64,000 nucleotides of DNA from Symsagittifera roscoffensis (Eukaryota; Xenacoelomorpha; Acoela; Convolutidae): positions 20,248,660 through 20,312,659 of the forward strand of contig NC_087069.1 in the NCBI RefSeq assembly GCF_963678635.1. The letters are read 5' to 3'. The position numbers and the translations under genes are program-made. The first letter of the stretch is position 1. Every line of letters starts with the position of its first letter. Under the pieces are notes generated by a model, which saw only the letters and a program-made list of their open reading frames with translations, was not told the origin of the DNA and did not search any database. This document shows, in pieces, positions 1 through 11,899 of the stretch.

Positions 1-21
1 AAAACTCAAATTTTTGTGAAC

Positions 22-410
22 TGATTTGCTTTATTAAACAACTCGGAATAATTCAATGTTTCATCTCTTGAATGCCTTAAATAGAAAATTTCGGTTTTCT
101 TAACCGATTTGCTTTATGCAATACGTTGAAACATTGAAATTTCATGGGGCGAATAGTTGCATAAAAAAACTTGGACTTATTGCAAACTGGTTCGTTCTAA
201 GAATCAACTTGAAATGTTTCCCAATATCATTGCTTGATTAACCTGCTTTTGAAAGTTCTAACTTTTTGCAAAGCGATTTGCTCTATGAATAAGCTTGAAA
301 TAGTTAGTAATTTAATCCGCTCTACGAATTATTCTGAAATATTTCAAAATTTCGTTGAATGAATAGTTTGCATAGGAAACCTAACTTTTGGCAAAACATT
401 ACCTTCTCGC
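22..410. repeat. Decayed tandem repeat, period about 84 bp
   Basis: A recurring phrase of the type 'gatttgctttat ... cttgaaat' appears near positions 24, 104, 188, 273 and 316. Most of the spacings are 81-85 bp. The copies have diverged strongly from each other. This is seen directly by eye and the unit boundaries are approximate. No coding potential is apparent. Confidence 0.5.
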
Positions 411-2395
411 AGTTTTGCATAAAGTTTTAACCGAAATAGTTAGGTGCAAATTGTTTTGAAAAAGTCGGGCCCAAAACTATACCCCAAAAAAGAATCATTT
501 TTGACTTTTTTACTGAACTAAAAATTACGCCATAACTACTTATTCAATAAATGACAAAATTATATCAAAGTGGGTCTCTCATATAGCTTAACAAAGTTTA
601 TGAAAAGTAAAAAACTTAAAATAAACAAATTTCTTATTTTTGTTTGATAGATAAAACATAACTATTTTACTAAAAAAAAACATTCATTTTTTATGTGAAA
701 AACAATTTTTAAGCGTCTGTGCAAATTTTTTGGATAGAGATTACACCCTTTTTATGACTCGATGAGTTAAGTAAGAGACCATTTTGAGATAAGTCAGTGA
801 CTCGGTAGTTTTGGCGCAATTTTTGATTAACATAAAAAAGCCGAAAAAAGATTGGTTTTCGGAGAAAAAAGTATGGGCCCAAATTTTGTTTAGTTGAAAC
901 ATTTGGCTATTGACGGCTTTGAAGGAACAAACTTTAAGATTATGATGTTCTCTTTTCGTTGGTCAAAACAACTTTTATCTTACTCCAATTTTATCCTTTG
1001 TGGAACATCAAAAAATGCAGAAGAAGTGATAATGTAATTTTCCAAAGTTTTATCCCAGTTAACCATAAATTGTTTTCCAGCCCATCCTTTTTGCGTAACC
1101 ATTATACAGCTTCTAGGAATTTGATCAACCTATAGAACCCATTAATGCTTTTATTTCCAATTTTGGGTTATTCATGTTTCACAAATTGGTTTTTAAAAAA
1201 TGTTACAGCAATTTTTGATTTTAAAGCAATTTAAGTTGAATTCAGAAACAAACATTAACCAGTGCATAGTAGTTCATATAAAATTTTCAAAATTTCAGAA
1301 AAAAGCGAAAGCCAAAATGTTTAGATTTTTTTTCGATGTGGAACAAAAGGATAATAAGCTGCTAACTAATAGCTAGTTTTTGAATAAAAAAGCAACATAT
1401 TCTAGTCATTGTTACTTCGAGCTCCTAGGCCTAGGCAGGTGCCCAGAAAACAACGTGTAGCAGAGATATTTTTGCGAAAAATTAAGCACATTATCCCCAA
1501 TTGGTTTTTGTCCCGTATTCGCCAAATTCTATACAAAACAGGTTACATCACTACATTATCTCATTCAAATCTAAGTACGTCGCTTTATCTAGAGGAAAAG
1601 GAAACTTGCCAACTGTTCAATTCTCTGCTGTGACCAGTTGAAAACATCTTTTGGCGTTTTTTTCGCAATGGCTTTACGTAGTATTCACCAGAAAATCAAA
1701 GCATATATATATTCCAGAGAAGCAAACAAAAACAAAAAAAATTTTAAAAATATGAACTCAAAAAAGTACTTCGCATTTTTTAAAAATAACTTTTTTTTCT
1801 TGAACCGCATTTTTTTTTCATATAATTTTTCCTGAGTTTTCGAAAACTTCACTCATTTCCAACGCCAATGCAAGCAATTGACAGTTTTTAGAAATTAAAT
1901 TTTTCAATACAACAAATTATAATGGATGCGGTATACCTCAAGCTACTACTTGGAAATTTAACATAGCTTTACTTTGCAGTGTATGACTTTCATTAAAAAG
2001 AAGCCAATTTGAAAAATTTTTCGATGTATGATTAGATGTATCTCAATTTTTACGGTATTTAGCTTATAGATGAAAATTGCTGCTCTTTTATCGAATAAAA
2101 TTATTCATGCGGTAACCAGAGAATTGAAAATTTTAACTATACCAACACGAAAAAACGCGATGAAAATTATGATTTAGAGTTCTCATAGCATAAAAGGGTT
2201 TTACCTCACAATAATAGAAAGAGCAAGAACATTTGAAGATCTAGAGGTTTACGACACTTTATCGGGGTTTTTCCTCCTTTTTATTCCACCTTACTTTCCG
2301 TTAGTTTAACGCATTTTAAATAAAAAGCGATACATCTCGGTACTAATGACGCCTTTTTTTGACCAACTAGTTTGCTACTGGCTACTTTAGAGCCT
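411..2395. other. AT-rich stretch with no recognisable gene
   Basis: The stretch is full of A and T runs and stop codons. The short open frames at 1409-1633 and 1638-1835 are Lys/Phe-rich or resemble nothing known. I see no splice-consistent exons, RNA gene or mobile-element protein here. Confidence 0.5.
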
Positions 2396-2399
2396 AAGA

Positions 2400-3860
2400 G
2401 TTGAATATTTTACACAGAGGCGCGGCTGCATTTCGCACCACTTGTGATACAACAAGTATAGGATTAAAACAGCAAGACACTCGGGAACTATCAAAGACCG
2501 TAGAAGAAACAGCTAGAAAAACAAAAATGAAAATCAAATTAACCGTAGAAGAAACAACAAGAAAAATGGATATGAAAATTAGATTTAAATTTTAACTCAA
2601 AGCCTTGAAAATCCCGTAATAAATATCGGAAAATTGTAGCAAACAAAATATTAGGAAAACAAAAATCGGGAACAGAATCAAAGACGACAGCCAATTAACT
2701 GAAAATTGTTCGGCGAAATCTTATTGAAAAATATACATGTTTTGCCCAGAAAGTATTAAAAAAAGCTATATCAAGGTGGTATACATAATTCGGAAACAAC
2801 TAAACCGAGAACTGAAAAAAAAACATTTTGAGACCCCTTCACTCAGAACACACACGCGCAGAAAAATTGTTCTCTGCCATCAAATGAAGAAATAGGAGGC
2901 TATTAAGTAAAAAAAAACTCAGAGGCGAAGCTGAGCTTCGCACCACTTGAAATACACAATAAAGCTCCAAAAGACCAAATATAGTCTGAAATAAATTTGA
3001 AAAACTTGAACAAATTTTGTTGAAAAAATTGTAGTAAAAAAACTCAAGAAAAACTTTATTGCAAATTTTGAAGAAATCAATTACTTCGGGCTTAACTTTA
3101 TCTATTTTTTTCTGATAACCAATAGATGAAAAGGATAAAAAAACATTTCAATCAAAAAACTAGTAAACCATGAACAAAATTTACCCTCAAGAAAATGACA
3201 AAAAAAGTACTGGAAAAATCTATCAAAAATTACAGAATTAATCACCCGGGAAGTAAACCGACAAAACTTGGGTCGAAATCAATAAAAGCGGCAAAAAATT
3301 ACATCTAAGATAATTTTCAGCTGTTAAACAATTTTCAAATTCAGTCGTTGAAGCCAGCTGTTGAATTACAGCTGTTAGACGTGCAACTTGGGTACAAATA
3401 GATATGAATTTGGAGATGACCACAAATTTCAGTCATTTTGAGGATAAAGTTGTTTACGGCAAAAATTCTAGTACACGATTGAACACCCTTGCTTCGATCA
3501 AGTCGAAAAAGAAAAAAAAAACAATTTTACCAAATCGAGTTGGTTAAATTACAACCAATGTTAAAAGAAAATTTCGATTCGACCGGAATTTCAAAATTGT
3601 TAAGACACTTAAGAAACTACTGTGAAATTTGTTTGCACCAAAAATAAACGTTTCCTAGCTCTGGCAACATAGCCGACAAATCAAGCAGACAAACAATAGG
3701 CCGAAATTTTGTGAAACGGAATTTTTCCGTTTGAAAAAAAAACATGTCCTAGTCAGGCAGGTTTCGAACCCAGGACCTTTGCCTTCCCAGGCGTTTACGG
3801 GGGAAAATTCTAGTACCCGATTGCAATACCCTTGCTTATCGCAAGGGTAAATGTACGAAG
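2400..3860. repeat. Interspersed composite repeat, copy 1
   Basis: Several landmarks appear here and again in the same order at about 14378-15235: a 'cgcaccac' segment followed by 'gatacaa' (2438 and 14393), a 'cactcagaacaca' segment (2840 and 14672), and a tRNA-like segment ending in 'ctagtacc' (3750-3846 and 15138-15233). The landmark order is conserved but the spacing differs (about 1450 versus 860 bp). This suggests an old dispersed repeat with a SINE-like component. No protein is evident. Confidence 0.4.
3738..3850 (-). mobile_element. tRNA-derived SINE-like fragment (family 1, copy 1)
   Basis: The minus strand carries a pol III B-box-like GGTTCGAAAC within a 'GTCCTGGGTTCGAA' context. 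It is preceded by 'CGCCTGGGAAGGCAAAGG' and a conserved 'AAGGGTATTGCAATCGGGTA' segment. Near-identical arrangements occur at 15138-15233 (minus) and, more diverged, at 8955-9045 (plus). Recurrence at three sites with an internal pol III box is what a tRNA-derived SINE would give. The extent of the full element is unknown. Confidence 0.5.
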
Positions 3861-4620
3861 ACAAATACTGAGTTCTTTGACCCTCAACGTTCAAAATTTT
3901 TCATTTTCGTTTCAAATATGCATAGTTTTTGACAGTACTCATTGTGAAGTTTGAATGACAAATATGCTCCAACTAGTTTTTTCAGCGTACCAATATTTTT
4001 ACGCTACAGCAAAAAAAACTTCATTGATTAAGTTTTGAAAAAAGCAAAAACTGTAACATAAAAAATCTATAAAATCTGGAGCAAAAAAAATTACCTCGAG
4101 CAAAAACATTAGTTGACTTTTTCTGAGATAAGAAACAACCAACTTCACTCAGTTACTCAGAAAAACCTGAGCCAAAAATTTAGTGAGCATGTTATCTATT
4201 TAAGCACCAAATTATTATTTTTATCCCAGTCCAATTAATGTTGCATCAAATTTTAATGTAACATCTTTGCAATATTATAATTCCTTCTTGCATTTAAATT
4301 CATTCTTGATTGCATAATTCAACAAATACAAGTACTGGCTTTCAACTTAAACAATCCTAACATTATAATTCATGTCATATAGTTTGAAAAAAAAATCGTT
4401 TCAGTTTCAGCAAACTACTTTCAAGTTTTTAATTCTATCGAGATATTAAAACTCATTCATCATTTGGCTTCTGTATTCAAATGTAAGTAAAAACTTAGAA
4501 AACAGTGTGTTAAAATTTAATTGCTTTGTTAAAATTCAAACCTTCGGTTGGAATCTTTTTTGATATTAAAGATAATTTCGGTGAAATATACAATCAGGGA
4601 TGTTTCAAACAAATGCAAAA
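3861..4620. other. AT-rich spacer with no gene seen
   Basis: Nothing recognisable by translation or repeat comparison lies between the SINE-like fragment and the 3' end of the serine protease gene. Confidence 0.45.
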
Positions 4621-4623
4621 AGT

Positions 4624-4629
4624 TTTATT
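4624..4629 (-). promoter_or_regulatory. AATAAA poly(A) signal abutting the protease stop codon
   Basis: On the minus strand the canonical hexamer AATAAA begins at the base directly after the TGA stop of the serine protease (4630-4632). A cleavage site 10-30 nt further on would leave a 3' UTR of only a few tens of bases. Confidence 0.6.
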
Positions 4630-6559
4630 TCACGAGTTTTCTGCTACAGTTGACGTGATCCATTGCTGATACTTCGAAACTCTTGTGAAAACTGAAAGTC
4701 CTTTGTTACATCCGAGTGGGCCATAACTCGTCAGGCCATACAAACATATGGCCTTATTGTTGCTGTCCACAAAAACCAATGGCCCACCGCTGTCACCGTT
4801 GCACGCAGTTTTTTTCTCGGAATTTGTGCAGCAAATTTGATTTTCTGGGTTGCCCATTAACCCTGCCAAAACAAAAGGAGATGCATAAAATCTGGCATCG
4901 GTTAGATTTACAACTGAAAACTTCTCAGTTAAGACTTGATCACTCATCGTACTGCAATGGCGCACAAAATATCATGGCTACTAAGAGTAATATTCTAGAC
5001 TCAATTCATTAAATAATACTTGCAGATTTTCATTGTTTAGACCCATCGAACGTTAGCTTCAAAAAAAAACTTTATCATATAATTGAGGAAAACATCGCGA
5101 GTAATCCTTGTAGATAGTCGGTGGGCACGCTAGTTAATGTATGCTCAATACAAATGCTTTAAAATTACCTGGCAATCGATCAAAGCAATCCTCATTTTCC
5201 TTCAATTCCACCTCTTGCAAAACTTCAGGAATAACAGCAGCCCCGTTCTCAAACCTTTCTACTATTTCATCCCAATTCGTCCACGTTTCGTTCAGGCCCA
5301 TCCCTATTGCCACTAGTTTAGAATGTCGAGGACTTCGGTCTCCACACAAAGGCAGGACGTCTTGTTTGGGTACGCTTGAGCTAATCTTCAAAAGAGCTAT
5401 ATCGTGTGCCCTTGACCTTACTTCGGGTCCATTTCCAGTCATATCAATTTGATAGCTAAAACAGTTTCTCAGTTTTGTTGGCAAAAAGACAAATAAAGAA
5501 ATAATTATCTTTTAAATAACATTAAAATAGTTTAAGTTATTTCTTTTCTAATTTCCAGCTGCATAAGGGTAAACAGGGCAAGATTTTCAAACCCTAGAAC
5601 TATTATTAAAAGTTTACATTGTTACAGTGGCAATAGGTGCAGGGTGCATAACCCGATGAATGAAGAAAGTATTCGGGTACTGGAGTTGATGGGAAAAAAT
5701 ATCAGAAAAAAAAGAACAAGAATAACATAGTTCCTTTCATATTCAAAACTTTTTGAAGTTAATTGATGTTCAATCAATCACTTTACCAAGCGGCTTTTCT
5801 CCATTCATTCATTATAATAATGATCATTTAAAAAAATTCAGGTAGAAATTTTTTTTAAAAAGTACACCAAATTTGATTTTAGTAAATTTATTACTGCTTG
5901 GGAGATCACCATTGGATCTACAGATCCGTTTTCAGGTGTCTCTCAGTTTCCAGTGTCCCTGAATCGGGTGATGCCTTACCCTTCGTGAATAAACATAGTG
6001 CCAAGTGCAGTTCGGAGCTTCGGCTGTTTCTGGGTGAAGTCTCCAATCTCTGCTACTGCAATCTCTGAAATTAAAATCAAGTAATGAGTGATATTTGTTG
6101 AGCTTTATATATTTAAAGATCAAGGTATTTGGAACAAAAAACGTAATTAATAAATATTTTTTTTGAATTCGTTTTTTATCTTAGGATTCATTTGCTTAAG
6201 TCATTATGGATCATTTTGTATCGGCTCTCTTTGTTATGTTTAGACCTTCCATAATCAAACTTCTCTTTGAAACTATGTCAGGGTTTCAAAAGTATAAACA
6301 TACTAAGAAACCAATTGAATATAGTCGATTACTAACTAGCTGTGGCTAGACAATGTGCCGCAGTCACCACCCAATTGTCCTTAATAAGAGTGCCTCCACA
6401 AGTTCCTCCAGGGTACATTCGTAATTGGACAAAGAAACCTCGCTTGGGGGCGTCATATCCGTTTATTACGCTTCGCTTGAGATCACCGCTAGCTAACGAG
6501 AAATGAGTGAAGGATGAAGCAACAATGCAAAGGGTTAAACACGCTTCGTAAACATTCAT
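4630..6559 (-). CDS. Secreted S1-family (trypsin/chymotrypsin-like) serine protease, four exons
   Basis: This is a secreted endopeptidase of the chymotrypsin fold. Exon 1 (6559-6337) has the start ATG, a hydrophobic signal peptide, an activation site before VINGYDAP, and the catalytic His in VVTAAHC. Exon 2 (6064-5980) continues the fold (VAEIGDF, FIHEG). Exon 3 (5455-5169) holds the catalytic Asp in RAHDIALLKI. Exon 4 holds the catalytic Ser in CNGDSGGP and ends TRVSKYQQWI. Introns 1 and 2 are GT-AG and keep frame. For intron 3, the best acceptor (exon starting at 4951) is out of frame by one. A weaker AG just downstream (exon starting at 4934) restores frame and gives 299 residues. The residue six before the catalytic Ser is Thr rather than the Asp of trypsin, so trypsin-type Arg/Lys cleavage is unlikely. 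A frameshifted pseudogene is the alternative. Confidence 0.88.
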
Positions 6560-8940
6560 TGTCGACAAGGAGTTTTTTTTGTTTTCAACTTTGTATGGCC
6601 TATTATTTGATGTTATGTTTTGGTAACAAAAAATTTTAGTGAACGGTAATTTTAAACTACCGATAGTTTTTGGCCCAGCTGGTCCATCAAATGACATCTT
6701 TCTCAAGTGTTATTTTGTTACGACTTTCGAATAAAAGTGGGGAACATTCGGGGGTGTTTTTTATTCAGACCAATTGACAAAAGAATGTTCCTCTCGGGTT
6801 CGATCCCTTGATCTTTGTAATCTCAGAAGGATCGCGCTCAGCACTATACTTATCTGATTTTTTGGTAGCCGTGAAATGAGCCTAAATAAAGTGCTCGTTC
6901 TATAATATGATGCTGAAAATCAAACACGCAATACGAGCAGTCTTGTTTTGATAAATGTTCTGTATTGTTCAAATCGCTATTTTTGAAGAGAGTCGATGAG
7001 TTTAGCTAATTACATATTTATATTTAGAAAATGCATTATACTATCATGAATATTCTAAGTTTTAGAAGGCTAGACAAAATTAAAAAATGGAAAAAAATTG
7101 AGGGGTTTACAGAGAGCTAAGAAATTCTTAGTAAACAGCACAAAAGTTAAGTTTTTGGCAACAAAATTACTCATTGTAAAGCTAAGGATCTTACCTGAGT
7201 CCCAAGAAAACTTTTCATCGACTTAACAAGCTATTAAAAACATGTCTTTGCTAAAGGTCAAAATATACCCGACAGTTCATGAACTGTTTCAGTAAATTGA
7301 ACAAAATTACAACTTGTAGCTGAACCACTTGTTTCTAAATTTCGTGTTAAGTCGAGCAAAAAAGATAAAAAGGTAAGATTCTAAGCCTTACAATGAATGC
7401 GTTTTGATTTTGACAATTTAAATCTTTATGTCATTCACAGGACTTTTTCAGCTCTCAAAAACCTCCCGGACAACTATGAATTGAATAGCCAAATAAGACT
7501 TATAAAAAGCGAATTTCATTCCAATAGATGATTCAATCATCTTGTTTCAAAGCTGTGCATCTAAATTTTGCAACAAAAAGATCGTTAATTTCGGTAGAAC
7601 GACAGTTTTGAACAGTCGACGATTCGTTACAAAGCATTGACAAGAAGCGACCGCTTGCTCTGGTGGCCTTGCACTCGATTTTTGTGGTAATGTATATATG
7701 AATCAGTTTTCCGACTGAGTTTACCTTCAAAAAGTGTCGTTTGTTGCTAATTGTCGATTGTCAGTTTAAATTAAAATTTGCGAGTTCTTTATATCGTAGC
7801 ATCCTTCATGATTTACTCCACCAATAGCATAAAAATCTATTATTTGAAACAGTAAATGGAAACAAAGAAATGCACCTTCAATTAAGAAACCCTACAATGA
7901 TTTTGACAATAGAAAACTTAAGATATATTTTTTTGTCACGCCAATTTTAACAAAACGTGCCACGCTAATCGAATAAGATCACAAAAACTGTTACTCAATC
8001 ATTAGGTTTACAATTCATTAAGATTATGTTGCAATTCATTAATATTAAATCTGCCTAGCCACTTAAAAACTACCGGTAGAATAAAAAACTTAGTTTTGTT
8101 CAAGAATTACAGACGGGTAGAATTGACAAAACTTTCCAACAGAGTGATTTTTACAGAGCGTAATTTTACTTATTATGTATGACAATATTAACAGCGGATG
8201 GTATTGACTTCTTGCATCTTCTTTGACGAATTCCTTTATTGGATTATTTTTTTAAGAAGTGAGAAAAATGGTAACATCTACCACCTGCACTGACCCACAA
8301 AACAACTGGCGACCAATACTCATGAAAAAAAATTATAGGAAAATTTTGGTCAAAGTTTTAAGTTTTAACACTGAACCAATTGACTTATAAATATGAGAAT
8401 TAAATGAACCAATCAAAGGCAAAATTCATCAAGACAAGAAGCACAGACAGTTCCGACCATTTTCTTAACAAAATTTTAAAAATGCAATTTTTTGTTTCAG
8501 TTTTTAGTACGTTTTTGATGCCGCGTATGATGAGAATAATTTAATCATATTTACTTCAATTGTCCTCCCAGCTGGGTTCTTTAGCTGATCTCTCATTTGT
8601 TCTGGCTGGTGCCTCATGTTAAGATGTTTGATTGTGTAAAACAATGAGAATTAAATTCTTTGTCTTCTACAGGAGTGGTTTAAAAATGAAGACAGAGAAA
8701 CAAGAGAAAAAAGTTATTTCAAAATAACTTTTCTAATATTCTCTGCTATTTTCTGAAAACAAAACCGTTGTTGCCAGGAAGCGCTGACGGAAACTTCAGA
8801 AGTTTGTTTTTTCTCAGTAAAACTAAATTGAGGCAGCTTAAAAAAGTAAAAAAATTTCAGCTTGAGCTTCCCTATTGATTACAACTCGAATAAATGACTT
8901 TCCAAATTTAACTCTGCTCCAATTTTACGTATTTTTGCGT
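6560..8940. other. Upstream/intergenic AT-rich region, no gene seen
   Basis: Apart from a tRNA-like fragment near 6.8 kb, I find no supported feature. The 65-codon open frame at 7533-7730 resembles nothing I know and has no supporting splice or start context. Confidence 0.4.
6786..6862 (-). repeat. tRNA-like fragment (possible SINE head)
   Basis: The minus strand shows 'AGTATAGTGCTGAGCGCGAT', resembling the D-arm/A-box of metazoan tRNA-Asp-like sequences. It is followed about 35 nt later by 'GGGATCGAACCCG'. Plus-strand reading also gives a B-box-like GGTTCGATCCC, so orientation is ambiguous. No cloverleaf can be completed. Confidence 0.3.
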
Positions 8941-8954
8941 CTCAACTTTTGTAG

Positions 8955-9060
8955 CGTCTCCGGCACACTTAGTCTGGAGGTTACAAAAATGCCTGGGACG
9001 GCAAATGTACTGAGTTCGATTTTGCCCAGGACCTGTCTTTTAGAACGGGAAATATTAGGG
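8955..9060 (+). mobile_element. tRNA-derived SINE-like fragment (family 1, diverged copy)
   Basis: The plus strand reads 'ATGCCTGGGACGGCAAATG', then 'GAGTTCGATTTTGCCCAGGA'. It aligns with the minus-strand copies at about 3.75 and 15.15 kb around the same B-box-like core, with several mismatches. Confidence 0.4.
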
Positions 9061-9301
9061 TTCAAGGAAAACTGTCGGCCCATGATTTATCTGCTTGGTT
9101 GCTACTTCTTGAATTATTTTTTTTTACTATCTTTACAGTAATCTTTATCAAACTACCTTAATCGTAGTTGCTTTTAGTGTTTAGAATTACTGCTGCTAAT
9201 AGTAATTTAGTACTAGCCTTGAAAATATATGTACTAGCCTTGACTTCGTATATATTTTTTGCTGAAAAACTTTATTCGTCCCAAATTAACTTATTAAACA
9301 G

Positions 9302-9507
9302 ATGTGTTATGTTTCGACGAACCGGATAAATTTTCAAACTGGGTAGCCCTTGTCTACGAAGGGACGTTAGAGATCCGGTTGTATGCACCTGGCACTGAAA
9401 CGACTCGTGATTTTGAATTTTCAGCGGATGTCAACCGATTAACTAGTATTTCAAATCGAAGAACTCATCGTTCTTTTGTTTACACTACCGAAAAGCCTCA
9501 GAGCTGA
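9302..9507 (+). other. Unrecognised open segment, possible exon or LINE 5' part
   Basis: An open frame of about 67 codons follows an acceptor-like 'ttattaaacag'. It encodes a non-repetitive, balanced protein segment (CFDEPDKFSNWVALVYEG...). Amino-acid composition is more protein-like than in neighbouring spurious frames. I do not recognise it. It lies 200 bp upstream of the LINE ORF1 relic and could belong to that element, or to a host gene whose other exons I cannot see. Confidence 0.3.
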
Positions 9508-9729
9508 TAATTTTGATAGCATTAGATTCCTTGAAGCTTGTCAAATTTTCTGATGACCACGAGTTGACTCCCAGTGGTTTAAAGAAAGCTTGAGACGCTT
9601 AGTTGTCCTCATTTTCTTTTTATTACATCCTACGATATATCGTTGAAGTGTGGTAGCGAAGTTCTTCAGAGACCTTAAGCGAGCCTTAGTAAATCATCAT
9701 ATTTTGGTAAAGATGCTCAACATGGCGGA

Positions 9730-10128
9730 TCAAGTATTGGAGTTATGTCACCAGCATCTGAATCGTCTAAGAATGGACTTCTGTCATGGTCTTGTATGAA
9801 ATGTGCCCCCGTCATCAGCGAGTTGTTCAACGGCAACTTCTGTGATATTCTCGAAAGCATCAACATGTGACTGGCGAAGCTTGAAAGTCTAGCAAACGAT
9901 GTCGAGGAAATCAAACAAAAACAAATAGAAAATGATTAAGTGTTTGAGAAAGATAAAAAGCAAGGTGATGCAGAGAAGCAGCCAACTTTCAGTGAGACCA
10001 TACGGCGGAAGTCTGCAGCAAATCTAAGCAAGATTTGCAGATCTGCATTCACGTCAGATGATACCAAAAAAGAAGAAAATTGGCGAAACAATTGGTCAAC
10101 CAAAGCAGGTAAGAATGAACCAAGTTAA
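9730..10128 (+). pseudogene. LINE ORF1 relic
   Basis: The segment reads through one in-frame stop near 9937 and encodes a CMKCAPV-like cysteine pair. A charged helical stretch (LAKLESLANDVEEIKQKQ) and a basic tail follow, as in the nucleic-acid-binding ORF1 proteins of CR1/L2 elements. Assignment rests mainly on its position just upstream of the endonuclease. Confidence 0.5.
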
Positions 10129-10385
10129 ATAAGAAACATGGAATCCCAGCAATGGTTTATTGGCAACTGAAAAACTTACGTCTAGGAGACATTTGTATGT
10201 CGGTAAATGTAATACTGGAGTCAATTGTTAAATAGCGAGTGACCATTGCAAAAATAAGGGAGTGAATACCATAGCTGTTCAAAAGAATGGCGTACCGACA
10301 GTTCAGACCTAGTGAAGATGCAAGAGCGCGATTGAAAATTTAAAAAAAAGCTGATTAAAGTAGAAAAAAAGCAATACGTCATCTG

Positions 10386-11402
10386 TTGTCTATGGAATGT
10401 CAGATCTCTCCGAAAAAATTCTCATTAAATCGTTTGATGTTTATTTTTTTTCTCACCGAGACATGGGTTATAGATGAGAAGATCGACGAATTCGTTCCAG
10501 TTGGCTCTACCCCAAAACAATTTAGACTCCTCAGTGCTAAAGTGAACGATAAAAGAAGAGGTGGTTCACTTCTCATTTAAAACCTGAAGGATCAAGAAAC
10601 CGAGATCGAGAGTTTCGAAAATGACAGTTTAGACTTTCTGTTATTGAAAATTATGGCAGGCAGAAATCCTAATATCTTTTACCTCCTTTACGACCACCGT
10701 CGGGATCTTTCGTTGCTTTCTGTCGGAATTTCCAACCTAGTAACGCATTATCGCTCTTGCAACGAACGAATTATTATTCTTGGTGATTGTAACATTCATT
10801 TTAACAATCCTCTTGACTATAAAACAGCGAAGTTCCTCGATGCCATGCTCAAAGCAGGATTTAACAAGATGGCGTCTTTTTCCACTCATTGCTATGGACA
10901 TACACTTGATCGAATTCTGTGTTCGCCGAGTGTGAGCATAACCGATTTTTTCCCTGGAGATTGTAATCTCAGTGATCACTGCCCTGTGTTCTTTTCTACG
11001 AATATTGAAAAAACAATATTACCAATCAGTTATTGGTGGAAACGAAAACGTGCGTGTAGTGCCAGCGCACTCAACATGGAACTGAGACGTGTTTTAGTTC
11101 TAGGATTGGAAAGCAAAGAAAAGACGGTGACCATCCACTGCCTTTCTAAAAAAATGGTTCGCAAAGAAAAACTTTATTTGGTTGATGATGATGTAGTGGC
11201 TCAGAGACGTGAAACAAGAAAACCTGAATGGCAGATGAAAACCGTTTGCTCCTCAAAGTTTGTCAAAATACAAACACGAAGCTTGTGTTCTTCTAGAGCT
11301 TCTCGAAAAAAACGCTGCTCCTTTCTGTTTCTGCAAAGCTTCTGTGCCGCTAGTGACTCCAAGATATGCTACGAATCAATAATGCATGAGATCAAGCAAT
11401 AA
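10386..11402 (+). pseudogene. LINE endonuclease (EEP family) relic
   Basis: The domain nicks target DNA in intact elements. Visible motifs are WNVRSL-like at the start, LTETW (catalytic Glu region), GDCNIHF near 10780 (the GDFN-type motif) and SDHCPVF near 10970 (the SDH motif). The frame is broken at 10580 by a stop and continues at 10644. The region after about 11010 is Lys/Arg-rich linker before the reverse transcriptase and is poorly preserved. Confidence 0.75.
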
Positions 11403-11899
11403 CACAGTATCGTTGTGTCTGCGCCCATCTCTGAAAATCTAGCGGAAGACTCTGCATGCTTCTTTGAATCGAAGACTTCGAACGTTTTTGCCAGAAAAAA
11501 AGTATCTGCCTTTTAAACATCCGGTTGTCGCTCGTAAAATGTTCTACAAATTTTCTCACATTTAGCGTGATAAATTGAACCTGCTGATTTAAAATATCTT
11601 GACAGCGGTAGATAATTATTTTAATTTGAAAACTTTCAAAAGTGTCTATTTTCCATTTGCAAACGATGTGTTGAAATGTTTGAATTATTCACTTAAAACC
11701 GGCAAAACTCAGACCTGCTGAAGAGTGACCAATCATTCCCACTGTTAAGAAAAGCATCACTGAAGGGCGATGAAATCAGTCATTCTCAAAAAATCACGAC
11801 CATTTCTATAATAGCAAGATCAAACCAACCGGCTGATTTGTCTAAACATTCAACTGAAGCAACGCTTCTGAAAGTCACATCTGATATAGCTGCAATGAT

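Noticed and set aside
7533..7730. A 65-codon minus-strand frame as a small secreted protein
   Set aside because: It has several Cys but no signal peptide and no context; not distinguishable from chance.
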